DNA of 64,000 nt from assembly GCF_944391105.1 (NCBI RefSeq), contig NZ_CALXSK010000014.1, positions 1 to 64,000 on the forward strand, given 5' to 3'. Below the pieces are notes generated by a model. The model was not told the origin of the DNA, searched no databases, and saw only the letters and a program-made list of their open reading frames with translations. Below, piece after piece: positions 43,895-52,327 of the stretch (position 1 is the stretch's first letter; the number at the start of each line of letters is the position of its first letter). This DNA is from an uncultured Victivallis sp. (GTDB taxonomy: Bacteria; Verrucomicrobiota; Lentisphaeria; Victivallales; Victivallaceae). The translations under genes were made by a program, and so were the position numbers.

Positions 43895-46045
43895 TCAGCC
43901 GATCAATTTCGTTCCGATTTGCAGCCAGGAACCGATCTGATAAACGAGGAAGGTCACGAGGTAGGCGAGGACGAAGAGTCCGCCCGCTTCCGCGAAAGTG
44001 AGCTTCCAGGAGTTCAGTTCGCGCCGGATGACCGCCAGCGTCGCAAGGCAGGGAATCGACAGCAGGCAGAAGAGCATGATGCAGAACCCCTGAAGCGGCG
44101 TATAGGCCTCGATGAGTCGTTCCCGCAGCGGTGCAGACTCTTCGTCGGCTTCGCCCTCGGCGTAAAGGATTCCAAGCTGGGAAACGAAGACCTCTTTGGC
44201 CGCGAGCGCGCCGATGGCGGCCGTCGTGAGTTTCCAGTCGAATCCGATCGGACGGAAGAGCGGTTCGAACGCGTGTCCGATCCGGCCCGAGATGGTGTAC
44301 TCCATGCGTTCCGCCTGCCGGGCGTTTTCGAGTGCGGCGACCGCCTCGGATTGGGAGTCGGTTTCTTCCTGATTCGCAGAGAGTTCGGCGATGGCGGCAT
44401 CGTAATCGGTGGAGAAGTCCGTTTTTTCCGGCCAGGTGTTGCAGAAGTAGAGGACGATGCTTGTGAAAAGAATGATCGTTCCGGCCTTCTGAACGTACAT
44501 TCTGCCCCGATCCCACATGTGCAGCAGCAGGCTTTTCAGGGTCGGCATGCGGTAGGGCGGCAGTTCCATGAGACAGATTTCCCCTTCGCCGCGGCAGAGC
44601 GTCGACTTCAGAATGCGGGCGGCGACGAGGGCGGTGACCACGCCGATCACGTAGATGAGCCACATCATGAACGCCTGGTATTTTGCCGCAAAGAAAGCCG
44701 GAATCAGCAGCGCGTAGATCGGCAGCCGCGCCCCGCAGCTCATGAGCGGCAGAATCAGGATCGTGGTTTTGCGGTCACGCTCGGATTCGATGCAGCGCGT
44801 CGCCATCACCGCCGGAACCGTACAGCCGAATCCGAGTACGAGCGGCACGAACGAACGTCCCTGCAATCCGAATTTCCGCATGACCCCGTCCATCACGAAC
44901 GCGGCGCGGGCCATATATCCGGAGTCTTCCAGGATCGCGATCGCAAAAAAGAGGAAGAGGATGTTCGGCAGAAAAACCAGTACGCCGCCGACGCCCCCGA
45001 TCACGCCGTCGGTCAGCAGAGAACGCAGATACGGTGCCGCCGTTTCCGGCCAGATTCCCTTGACCAGGTCTGCCAGAAGCGCAAAGCCGTCCTCGATGTA
45101 TCCCATCAACGGATCGGCCAGCGTGAAAGTGAACCAGAATGTACAATAGATGATCAGGAAGAAGATCGGCAGTCCGAGATAACGATTGGTCATGACCACA
45201 TCGATTTTGTCGGAGATTTCCCTCCGCCGTTCGCCGGTTATGGTGATTGCATCCCTGCAGGCTCCGGCAAGCATCGCATAACGGCGGTCGGCCAGAAACG
45301 TATCCGTGTCGATTGCGTGGCTCCGCCGCAGGTGACGGATCTGCTCTTCCGCCGGTTCCAGCAGCGGAGCGAAGGCAGCGAGTTTGCGGACGCATGAGTC
45401 GTGTTCGAGCAACTTGATCGCGAAAAAGCGCGGCGGAATGTTCCGGCACGCTTCGAGTTTGAGCGATTCGATCCGCTCTGACAAAACGTTGATTGCGTCA
45501 TCGATGTCCGGACCGTAGGAGAGCATGGGGGAACCGTGCGTTTCGAGTTTTTCGAGCGTCTCGGCGAGTTTCGCAAGCAGTTTCCTGACGCCGTTTCTCC
45601 TGTTGCCGACGGTCGGGACGACCGGGGCGCCGAAATACCGTTCGAGTTTTTCAAGATCGAAACGCAACCCCTTTTTCTCCGCGTCGTCGCTCATGTTCAG
45701 TGCGATCAGCATCGGGATGTGAAGTTCTGCAAGCTGTGTGGTCAGATAGAAACTCCGTTGCGGGATGGTCGAATCGATCACGTTCAACACGAGGTCGATT
45801 CCCGGCGTGGTCAGCTCCTGAAAGACGATCTCCTCCTCCGGGGAACTTGACGAGAGCGAGTAGACGCCCGGCAGGTCGATCAGCCTGATCTCCAGATCAT
45901 TCAGGACAAAACGCCCGGATTTGCTCTCGACCGTCACGCCGGGATAATTGCCGACGTGCTGGCGTGCTCCGGTCAGGGCGTTGAAAATGCAGGTTTTTCC
46001 GCAATTCGGGTTTCCGGCGAGGGCGATGGTGAATGTTTTTTTCAT
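43895..46045 (-). CDS. feoB: ferrous iron transporter B
   Basis: FeoB (716 residues) imports Fe2+ across the inner membrane using a GTPase-regulated channel. The N-terminal G domain has GNPNCGKTCIFNALTG (G1), DLPGVYSL (G3) and LNMSDDAEKKG (G4). A helical spacer, two Gate repeats (GFGCTVPAVMATR is the first core) and about ten membrane helices follow. A charged insert lies near 545-600. I prefer the ATG at 46045, 7 bp after feoA; a TTG at 46066 would overlap feoA. No FeoC is seen. Confidence 0.94.
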   Translation of the reverse strand: MKKTFTIALAGNPNCGKTCIFNALTGARQHVGNYPGVTVESKSGRFVLNDLEIRLIDLPGVYSLSSSSPEEEIVFQELTTPGIDLVLNVIDSTIPQRSFYLTTQLAELHIPMLIALNMSDDAEKKGLRFDLEKLERYFGAPVVPTVGNRRNGVRKLLAKLAETLEKLETHGSPMLSYGPDIDDAINVLSERIESLKLEACRNIPPRFFAIKLLEHDSCVRKLAAFAPLLEPAEEQIRHLRRSHAIDTDTFLADRRYAMLAGACRDAITITGERRREISDKIDVVMTNRYLGLPIFFLIIYCTFWFTFTLADPLMGYIEDGFALLADLVKGIWPETAAPYLRSLLTDGVIGGVGGVLVFLPNILFLFFAIAILEDSGYMARAAFVMDGVMRKFGLQGRSFVPLVLGFGCTVPAVMATRCIESERDRKTTILILPLMSCGARLPIYALLIPAFFAAKYQAFMMWLIYVIGVVTALVAARILKSTLCRGEGEICLMELPPYRMPTLKSLLLHMWDRGRMYVQKAGTIILFTSIVLYFCNTWPEKTDFSTDYDAAIAELSANQEETDSQSEAVAALENARQAERMEYTISGRIGHAFEPLFRPIGFDWKLTTAAIGALAAKEVFVSQLGILYAEGEADEESAPLRERLIEAYTPLQGFCIMLFCLLSIPCLATLAVIRRELNSWKLTFAEAGGLFVLAYLVTFLVYQIGSWLQIGTKLIG

Positions 46046-46052
46046 TTTCAAG

Positions 46053-46358
46053 TCACTTGTTTTCAAGGATGATGTTCACAGCGTCGTTGCGATGAAGCGC
46101 CATGCTCGTACCGAGGAGTTTCACGCGCAGCAATCCGCCGAACGGTGCGTGTGCTTCCATCAGCAGCTCGGTTCCCGCCACCAGGCCGACATCCGCGAAC
46201 TTTCTGCCGCCGCGACTGTTCGGAACGACTTTGATGATGGTTGCCGCAGCACCGACCGGCAACTCGGCGAGCGTCAATTTTTCTCCGACACCGGACGGCC
46301 GGTGAGAGACCGGGACGACGCCGCATTCGCGGGAACAGGGAAGACGTTTTTTACTCAT
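46053..46358 (-). CDS. feoA: ferrous iron transport protein A
   Basis: FeoA (101 residues) is the small SH3-like partner of FeoB. A Cys-containing N-terminal extension (MSKKRLPCSRECG) precedes the typical fold (LTLAELPVGAAATIIKVV, ADVGLVAGTELLMEAHAPFGGLLRVKLLGTSMALHRNDAVNI). Two palindromes and a promoter upstream suggest iron-dependent control of the feoAB pair. Confidence 0.92.
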   Translation of the reverse strand: MSKKRLPCSRECGVVPVSHRPSGVGEKLTLAELPVGAAATIIKVVPNSRGGRKFADVGLVAGTELLMEAHAPFGGLLRVKLLGTSMALHRNDAVNIILENK

Positions 46359-46411
46359 TTTTCAAGCCTTTCTCTTTCCGTCTCCGGGAAATGCGGGACG
46401 GATATCTGTTA

Positions 46412-46427
46412 ATTAGATTAAACTAAT
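46412..46427. promoter_or_regulatory. proximal ATTAG-N6-CTAAT operator (leader of feoAB)
   Basis: A palindrome ATTAG-ATTAAA-CTAAT in the predicted feoA leader, downstream of the promoter. The half-sites match the distal copy exactly, and resemble TTAG...CTAA sites of DtxR/IdeR/MntR-type metal regulators. Confidence 0.7.
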
Positions 46428-46493
46428 ATCAAGCCTTAAAAAAAACGGGCGGCGAACCTGCTGTGAATGGAAGTTTTCAATCCATCTGAAATT

Positions 46494-46521
46494 AATATAA
46501 CACCCATTGTCAAAAAGTCAA
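46494..46521 (-). promoter_or_regulatory. feoAB promoter
   Basis: Minus strand TTGACT (46521-46516), 16 bp, TATATT (46499-46494); its -35 box touches the distal palindrome. Confidence 0.6.
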
Positions 46522-46536
46522 TTAGCCAAAGCTAAT
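46521..46536. promoter_or_regulatory. distal ATTAG-N6-CTAAT operator at the feoAB -35 box
   Basis: ATTAG-CCAAAG-CTAAT, the same half-sites as 46412-46427, immediately upstream of and overlapping by one base the feoAB -35 element. Confidence 0.7.
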
Positions 46537-46580
46537 AGAATGATTTTTTTATCCGACGACCGAAACGGGAACGATCCGGT

Positions 46581-46609
46581 TTGACAGGGGGCAACCCTTG
46601 AAGTATGTT
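46581..46609 (+). promoter_or_regulatory. promoter of the frameshifted SSS transporter
   Basis: TTGACA (46581-46586), 17 bp, TATGTT (46604-46609); near consensus. Confidence 0.65.
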
Positions 46610-46653
46610 AAGAGAACAACGGCGGACGAACCGAATCGGGAGAGGGGTGGAAG

Positions 46654-48101
46654 ATGAGCGCGATCGATTATCTTGTAGTGGCGCTCTATCTTGTGATTCT
46701 GCTCGGGATCGGCTGGCGGTACCGAACTCGTTCGGAGAACGCGCGGGAGTATTTTCTCGCAGGACGGGGGATGGGGTATTTCCCGATCGGGCTTTCGGTC
46801 ATGGTGACGAGCTTCAGCGCGATCAATTTTCTGGCGCTGCCGGGGGAAGTGGCCGGATACGGGCTTTACGTGCTGGCTTCGTTTCCGGTATTTTTCCTGT
46901 CGGCCTGGGTGGTGGCGAAATTCTGGATGCCGTTTCTCCTCAACCGGGAAACGGTCAGTCTGTACGAAATTCTTGAACGGCGTTTCGATTACCGGGTGAG
47001 GGCGCTTGCAAGCGGCCTCTTTCTGCTCTGGCGTTTCTTCTGGATGGCGACGGCGCTTTATGCCACGGCCCGGATCATGGGAGTCCTGACCGGGATTCCG
47101 CTTCCGGCGGCGATTCTGACGGGGGGATCATTGCGACGCTCTACACGGCGGCCGGCGGCATGCGCGCGGTCATGTGGACGGATGTGCTGCAATTTTTCGT
47201 GCTGTTCGGTGGAATCCTGCTTGGAGTCGTATTTGCGTTGAGCGGCGAAGGGGATGCGCTCGAAATTGCATTTGACGGAGGGAAATTGCGGCCGTTTGCC
47301 CCGTTCGACGCCTCCTGGTTTTCGCTGGATCCGACTCTGCGTATGACTTTCTGGAGCGCGCTTTTCGGAGTGTCCGCGGCGTTTCTCGCACGGTACGGCG
47401 CGGATCAGATGGTCGTGCAGCGCTATTTCACGGCAAAAAATCTGTCCGCCGCCCGCAAAGGATTGTGGCTGAATGCGTTCGTTTCGGTTCTTTCTCTCTC
47501 GTTGCTCGTGCTGTTCGGACTTGCGGTCTATGTTCACTCGGTTCGAACCGGAGCGATTTCCAGCCATGTTTCCGCAATCGGGCTGATCGCGAGGATGATC
47601 CGTGATTTTCCCGCTGGTGTGACCGGTGTGATCGCCGCCGCACTGCTGGCGGCGACGATGTCGAGCATCGATTCCGGAATCAACAGTTGCAGTGCGGCCT
47701 ATCTGACGGACTTCCATTCGCGTTTTTTCCGGCGCCCTCTGCCGGGAATGGTGTTGAGCGGCTGCATCGGCGCAGCGGTCACGCTTCTGGCTCTGCTGGC
47801 AATTCCGCTTCTGGCTGAGGCGAATACGCTTTTCATGATCGTCAACAAGTTCATCAACGGTCTCGGCAGTCCGCTGCTGACACTTGTCCTGCTCGCGCTG
47901 ATTCCGGGACGATTCAACGCAAAAGGCGTTTTTTACGGCGGAATCGCCGGGCTTGCGGCCAGTCTCGCCATCTCATTCGGCGTGAAATCGCTCGCGTTGC
48001 AATACTATGCGGTTGTGAATCTCGCCGTCACAATGCTTTGCTGTTTGCTTCTGAGCGTTTTTTTCGACTGGAAAGGTCGTCCGGGCAACTTCCGCTCTTG
48101 A
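46654..48101 (+). pseudogene. SSS-family symporter interrupted by a -1 frameshift in a G run
   Basis: The first frame reads MSAIDYLVVALYLVILLGIGW...EYFLAGRGMGYFPIGLSVMVTSFSAINFL up to PAAILTGG at about residue 157, then becomes non-family. The +2 frame continues without a gap as IIATLYTAAGGMRAVMWTDVLQFFVLFGG...AATMSSIDSGINSCSAAYL to 48101. Adding one G to the six-G run at 47121-47126 restores a 482-residue transporter with all SSS motifs. It could be a decayed gene, a phase-variable switch, or a sequencing error. Strong promoter and GGAG ribosome site are intact. Cargo unknown. Confidence 0.85.
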
Positions 48102-48126
48102 CAGAACCCGGTTTCGGATATATCGT
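48098..48126 (+). promoter_or_regulatory. promoter of csoR-like gene
   Basis: TTGACA (48098-48103), 17 bp, TATCGT (48121-48126); a GATATATC stretch overlaps it. Confidence 0.45.
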
Positions 48127-48158
48127 AAACGGAATGGAAACAGCGAGGAGTCGGGTAC

Positions 48159-48434
48159 ATGCGCAAATGTATGGATGCGGAGAATCTTCACCGCAGAATG
48201 AAGAAAATCATCGGTCAGCTGGGCGCCATTGAGAACATGATCGATCAGGACGTCCCCTGCGAGGAAGTCCTGATCCAGATCAATGCCGCCAAAAGCGCTC
48301 TGCACAAGCTCGGCCAGATCGTTCTCGAAGGCCACCTGCGCCATTGCGTCAAAGACGGCATCGAACACGGCGACGCGGAGAAAACCATCGCCTCCTTCGC
48401 CAAGGCGATCGAACACTTCTCCCGGCTTTCCTGA
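48159..48434 (+). CDS. CsoR/FrmR-family metal-sensing repressor (CsoR-like)
   Basis: This 91-residue all-helical repressor shows MKKIIGQLGAIENMIDQDVPCEEVLIQINAAKSALHKLG. Cys34, His59 and Cys63 have exactly the C-H-C spacing that binds Cu(I) in CsoR. RcnR-type Ni/Co sensors use other ligands. Apo-protein should sit on GC-rich palindromes and release on metal binding. One such palindrome lies in the promoter of the ATPase gene directly downstream (48475-48490). GAGGAG precedes the ATG. Confidence 0.9.
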   Translation: MRKCMDAENLHRRMKKIIGQLGAIENMIDQDVPCEEVLIQINAAKSALHKLGQIVLEGHLRHCVKDGIEHGDAEKTIASFAKAIEHFSRLS

Positions 48435-48470
48435 CCTCGTGCTTTTTCTGTTGTTTTTTCTTTTTATCGC

Positions 48471-48499
48471 TTGAATACCTATGGGGGTATGGGTATATT
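48471..48499 (+). promoter_or_regulatory. metal-ATPase promoter with CsoR-like operator in the spacer
   Basis: TTGAAT (48471-48476), 17 bp, TATATT (48494-48499). The palindrome ATACCTATGGGGGTAT (48475-48490) fills the spacer, resembling CsoR operators (TACC...GGGTA). Binding would block RNA polymerase directly. Confidence 0.75.
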
Positions 48500-48544
48500 A
48501 TCTTCAGCGGCGTGAAAATGAATCAATTCCGGGAGTACAAGATA

Positions 48545-50434
48545 ATGAGAATTCGGGAGTTCTGGAAAAGCCTGCCGGAAGGAGCCGGCCGGGAAATTCT
48601 GTTTCTGGCGGTCGCGGGGGCAGCGTTGGCAGTGAGCTTTTTCGGGCTCGTCGATCTGCCGTTCGATGCGGCGTGGGTGGCGATTGTTCTGTGCGGGATC
48701 CCGATTTTGAAGGATGCCGCGGTGGGAGTTTTCACAAGGTTCGACATCAAAGCGGATGTGCTTGTTTCGATGGCACTTATCGCTTCTGTGCTGACCGATG
48801 AGATTTTCGCGGCGGGCGAGGTTGCGTTCATCATGCAGATCGGCTCCTTTCTGGAGGAGTTTACCGTGGCGAAGGCGCGGGCAGGAATCGAAAAACTTGT
48901 GCGATTGACGCCGCGGACCGCCCGGCGCATTCTGGAAAATCAGAACGAAGAGACGATTCCGGCTGAAGCCGTGAAGGTCGGAGACCTCCTGCGGGTGCTG
49001 CCGGGAGAGACGATCCCGGTCGACGGTGTCATTGTGCACGGCAACACGTCGGTCGATCAGTCGGTCATGACCGGCGAGTCGATCCCGGTCGACAAGGGGG
49101 AGGGGGATGAAGTGTTCAGTGGAACACTCAACTGTTTCGGCGCGTTTGAGATGCGATCTTCAAAGCGCGACTCGGACAGCTCCATTCAGCGGATGATCCG
49201 CCTCGTTCAGTCGGCGGATGCGGGAAAGGCGCGCATCGTCGGAATCGCGGACCGCTGGGCGACGTGGATCGTCGTCGCAGCGGTGCTCTCCGCGGCTCTG
49301 GCGTGGATCGTCACCGGGGAACTGGTTCGTGCGGTTACCATTCTCGTGGTCTTCTGTCCCTGTGCGCTCGTGCTGGCGACGCCGACTGCGATCATGGCGG
49401 CGATCGGCAATGCGACGCGACATGGCGTTCTGATCCGGGAAGGGGATGCGCTGGAACGACTTGCAACCGTCCGGGACATCGTTTTCGACAAGACCGGAAC
49501 CCTCACGCACGGTCGGCCGGAAGTCACGGCGCTGCACAATTTCCATGCGGTACTCCCGGATCGGGAACTTGCACTCATCGCTGCCGCCGTGGAGGCGCGT
49601 TCGGAACATCCGCTCGGGAAAGCCGTCGTCCGCGGATTTCCGGGCGGGGAGCGGACAACATTTCCGGAAGTGGAGGCGTTCGAAATGGTGCCGGGACGCG
49701 GCGTTTCCGCCCGGGTCGCAGGTCGCCCGTTCCTCGCCGGAAGTTTGGAACTGCTTCGAAGCCGGGGCGTTGAGCTCCCGGAAGAGGGAGCGTCGAAAGC
49801 GGAGGAGCAGTTGGCCGAAGGCGCGACATTGATCCTTCTGGCGCTGGACGGTCGTTTTTGCGGAATCATTGCACTGGCCGACCTTGTCCGCGAAAACGCC
49901 GCCGCGACCGTTGCGGAATTGAACGCCATCGGAGTTCGTACCGTTCTCCTGACCGGGGATAACCCCTCCGCCGCGCGCCACATTGCGGAACTGCTCGGGA
50001 TTCGCGACTTCCGAGCCGGCTGTCTTCCGGAAAACAAACTTGCCTGGATCGACGAAACCATGCGGAAAGGGGAACCGGTCTGCATGGTCGGCGACGGGGT
50101 CAATGACGCTCCTGCATTGAAATGCGCCCGGGTCGGAATCGCAATGGGCGGCATCGGCAGTGATATCGCGATCGAAGCCGCCGACATCGCGCTTGTGAAG
50201 GATGACATCGGTCAGCTGCCGTTCCTGTTCCGGCTCGCGCGCCGCATGATGACGACGATCCGGATCAATTTGACCTTTTCGATGATTCTGAATTTCGCGG
50301 CGGTGGTTCTCGCCTGGCTCGGACTTCTGAATCCGGTCATCGGGGCGCTCGTTCACAACGCCGGATCCGTGCTGGTCATCGTGAATTCGGCGTTGCTGCT
50401 GAACTGGCGGGGGAGGCGGAACTCTACGCCTTGA
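48545..50434 (+). CDS. P1B-type heavy-metal-exporting ATPase
   Basis: This 629-residue pump has the CPC ion motif (271-273), phosphorylated DKTGT (Asp315), TGES, SEHPLGKAV (the P1B HP motif), TGDNPSAARHIAE and GDGVNDAPALK. It lacks an N-terminal metal-binding HMA domain. The final helices read NFAAVVLAWLGLLNP and HNAGSVLVIVNSALLL, unlike the standard Cu-type MxxSS. The CsoR-type neighbour and operator point to Cu(I), the helices to a broader or Zn/Cd/Co range; unresolved. The ATG at 48545 follows GGGAG by 9 nt; an ATG at 48518 is an alternative. Confidence 0.9.
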   Translation: MRIREFWKSLPEGAGREILFLAVAGAALAVSFFGLVDLPFDAAWVAIVLCGIPILKDAAVGVFTRFDIKADVLVSMALIASVLTDEIFAAGEVAFIMQIGSFLEEFTVAKARAGIEKLVRLTPRTARRILENQNEETIPAEAVKVGDLLRVLPGETIPVDGVIVHGNTSVDQSVMTGESIPVDKGEGDEVFSGTLNCFGAFEMRSSKRDSDSSIQRMIRLVQSADAGKARIVGIADRWATWIVVAAVLSAALAWIVTGELVRAVTILVVFCPCALVLATPTAIMAAIGNATRHGVLIREGDALERLATVRDIVFDKTGTLTHGRPEVTALHNFHAVLPDRELALIAAAVEARSEHPLGKAVVRGFPGGERTTFPEVEAFEMVPGRGVSARVAGRPFLAGSLELLRSRGVELPEEGASKAEEQLAEGATLILLALDGRFCGIIALADLVRENAAATVAELNAIGVRTVLLTGDNPSAARHIAELLGIRDFRAGCLPENKLAWIDETMRKGEPVCMVGDGVNDAPALKCARVGIAMGGIGSDIAIEAADIALVKDDIGQLPFLFRLARRMMTTIRINLTFSMILNFAAVVLAWLGLLNPVIGALVHNAGSVLVIVNSALLLNWRGRRNSTP

Positions 50435-51608
50435 TCCGTCCAGCGAGACGTGCAGCGAAGGTGCGCAGCCGCGGCGTGAGCAGAAACCGTTCCAGAAACG
50501 TCGGATTCACGCTGATCGCCTTGACCGGGCAGAACTCGTGACAGCAGTAGCATTTGATGCAGCGGGCCGGATCCGCGACCGCACTCCGGTCGGGATCGAT
50601 CGCGGCGGGACGCATCGGACAGCCGTCCCGGCAGCGCATGCACTTGACGCACCTGCTCCGGTCGATGTGCGGAACCGCCTTCCAGCGACGCTGAACGAAG
50701 TCGAGAACCTTCTGCGGCAGCGGAAGCAGGCGCAGCGGATTGCCGAGCTGCCGGATCGGCTGGAAATCGCGGCAGAGCAACTCCTCCGGAGTCGCGCCGA
50801 CCAGCTCGATCCCGTTCCAGTCGGTCGTACCGAAGGGACGCCGCTTCGCGGCCGCGAGCAGCGGAATCTCCTCCGGATCAAGATTCATTGCCCGGAACGT
50901 CACCATGTCAAGCGCAACGCTCTCAGGCGAGGCTGCGAGAAATCCGAGCTGCCGCGGCGTGCCGCCCGAAGGACCTTCCCCCTCCATCGCCGTAATCGCA
51001 TCCATGATGTTCAGCACCGGAGGCAGCACGACAGCCAGATCCAGTTGAAGTTCCGCCAGCCACTCCCTGGTTTTGAGCCGGTAGTGGTATTCGCTCTTGC
51101 TGGTTCCCGGCAGATAACCGTAGAGGTTCTTCACCGCGCCGGTCGCGACCATCTGGACATGGGTCTTGGCTTTCGGCAGATTGATGATTTTATTCATCTG
51201 CGCGAGCGGTGCGCCGAGCCGGATCTTTCGGGCGACGCGGGCGTTCGGAAACGCATATTCCGCGGGAGTGTCGAGATCGGCCCACTCCAGGCGGAGTTTG
51301 CGCATGACCTCTCCGATACCGGTCGCCTTGAGCACCGATTCGTGCGAACCGCAGCCGGAACTGTCGCCGACGAAACACCGTCCGCCCGCATCGATCACGA
51401 GACGGGCAACTGCTTCGATCACCGCAGGATGCGTCGTCACCGCGCTTTCCGGTCGAAACGGCCCGAGCAGATTCGGCTTGAGCAGAACCTTCTCACCCGG
51501 CTGCACGAACGCCTTCATGCCGCCGAGCGGCGCGAGCAGTTCACGCAGTTCCGATGTCAGATCGACATCGTACGAGGAGATCCGCCGGACAGAAACAAGA
51601 ACCCCCAT
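50424..51608 (-). CDS. DUF362-domain protein with C-terminal 2x[4Fe-4S] ferredoxin
   Basis: This 394-residue protein has an N-terminal DUF362 domain (KVLLKPNLLG, TTHPAVIEAVARLVIDAGGRCFVGDSSG, INLPKAKTHVQMVATGAVKNLYGYLPG). The C-terminal segment carries two CxxCxxxCP clusters (CVKCMRCRDGCP and CIKCYCCHEFCP) ligating [4Fe-4S] centres. The family is common in anaerobes and its electron-transfer partner is not known. It lies 6 bp after a small exported-protein gene and converges with the metal ATPase with an 11-bp overlap. Confidence 0.88.
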   Translation of the reverse strand: MGVLVSVRRISSYDVDLTSELRELLAPLGGMKAFVQPGEKVLLKPNLLGPFRPESAVTTHPAVIEAVARLVIDAGGRCFVGDSSGCGSHESVLKATGIGEVMRKLRLEWADLDTPAEYAFPNARVARKIRLGAPLAQMNKIINLPKAKTHVQMVATGAVKNLYGYLPGTSKSEYHYRLKTREWLAELQLDLAVVLPPVLNIMDAITAMEGEGPSGGTPRQLGFLAASPESVALDMVTFRAMNLDPEEIPLLAAAKRRPFGTTDWNGIELVGATPEELLCRDFQPIRQLGNPLRLLPLPQKVLDFVQRRWKAVPHIDRSRCVKCMRCRDGCPMRPAAIDPDRSAVADPARCIKCYCCHEFCPVKAISVNPTFLERFLLTPRLRTFAARLAGRIKA

Positions 51609-51614
51609 TTCCGG

Positions 51615-52163
51615 TTACTTCGCGCTGTCGATCGCCTTCGCGGCGGAAATGAGTTTGTTCCAGGCCGGAGCGTCGGATTTGGCGGATTTTTCCTGGAGCG
51701 CCTTGACCACCTCTTCACAGTTTTTCGCGTTCACGCTCACGGTGTCAACTTTGCCCGAGAGGAAGAGCACAACGATTTTTCCGTCATCACGGATCGAAGG
51801 CTTTTCGAATGCGAGCGGCGTGGAGGCGGCATCGACTGCGCCGGCTCCGTTCAACGCTGCGCCGAAATAAGCATATCCGGCATTTCCCGCGGTGATTTTA
51901 TCCGGAACCCGCTGCTGGGTTGCGAGTCCGTGGTAGGGATTCGCCAGCGTCCGGGCCGGAAGGTTCAACTCCTCAAGCGTCGGATACTTTCTGCTGCCTT
52001 CGAAATGGCTGACCACGACCTGATAGAGGTTCGTCAGGTTGTTCACGCTGACCGTCTGTTCGGATTTGATCCGGGTGTTTCGGAGAATCGAGAGGGCATC
52101 GGCGTTGACCTGAAACGCCGTCAGGCAGCAACCGGCGGCAATGGCGAAAAGAAACTTTTTCAT
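51615..52163 (-). CDS. small exported protein of unknown function
   Basis: This 182-residue protein has a signal peptide (MKKFLFAIAAGCCLTAFQVNA) cut near residue 21. The mature part (NNLTNLYQVVVSHFEGSRKYPTLEELNLPA, GYAYFGAALNG) looks like the globular part of pseudopilin-like proteins: helix with spacing for substrate-type residues, then short beta strands. This resemblance is only suggestive. AGGGAG precedes the ATG. It is co-transcribed with the DUF362 protein. Confidence 0.7.
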   Translation of the reverse strand: MKKFLFAIAAGCCLTAFQVNADALSILRNTRIKSEQTVSVNNLTNLYQVVVSHFEGSRKYPTLEELNLPARTLANPYHGLATQQRVPDKITAGNAGYAYFGAALNGAGAVDAASTPLAFEKPSIRDDGKIVVLFLSGKVDTVSVNAKNCEEVVKALQEKSAKSDAPAWNKLISAAKAIDSAK

Positions 52164-52207
52164 GACAAATCTCCCTTTCTTTGCAAGGCGCATTCTGCGT
52201 CTTTTAC

Positions 52208-52235
52208 ACAATAACACAAAAAAAGATTTTCGCAA
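52208..52235 (-). promoter_or_regulatory. promoter of the exported-protein/DUF362 unit
   Basis: Minus strand TTGCGA (52235-52230), 16 bp with a T7 run, TATTGT (52213-52208). Confidence 0.45.
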
Positions 52236-52243
52236 CCCCGGAT

Positions 52244-52271
52244 TTGCATTTTCCGCAAAGCGTGTTACATT
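52244..52271 (+). promoter_or_regulatory. promoter of the 1000-residue membrane protein
   Basis: TTGCAT (52244-52249), 16 bp, TACATT (52266-52271), with the leader running to 52328. Confidence 0.45.
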
Positions 52272-52327
52272 GTTTCCATTCAAGTTTACTTTATGGAAAT
52301 TTTTTCGGGAGGCGTGACGAAGCCGGC

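Noticed and set aside
43394..45397. 667-codon plus-strand open frame across the regulator tail and feoB
   Set aside because: Antisense to feoB, low-complexity Arg/Asp/Gly composition, no motif.
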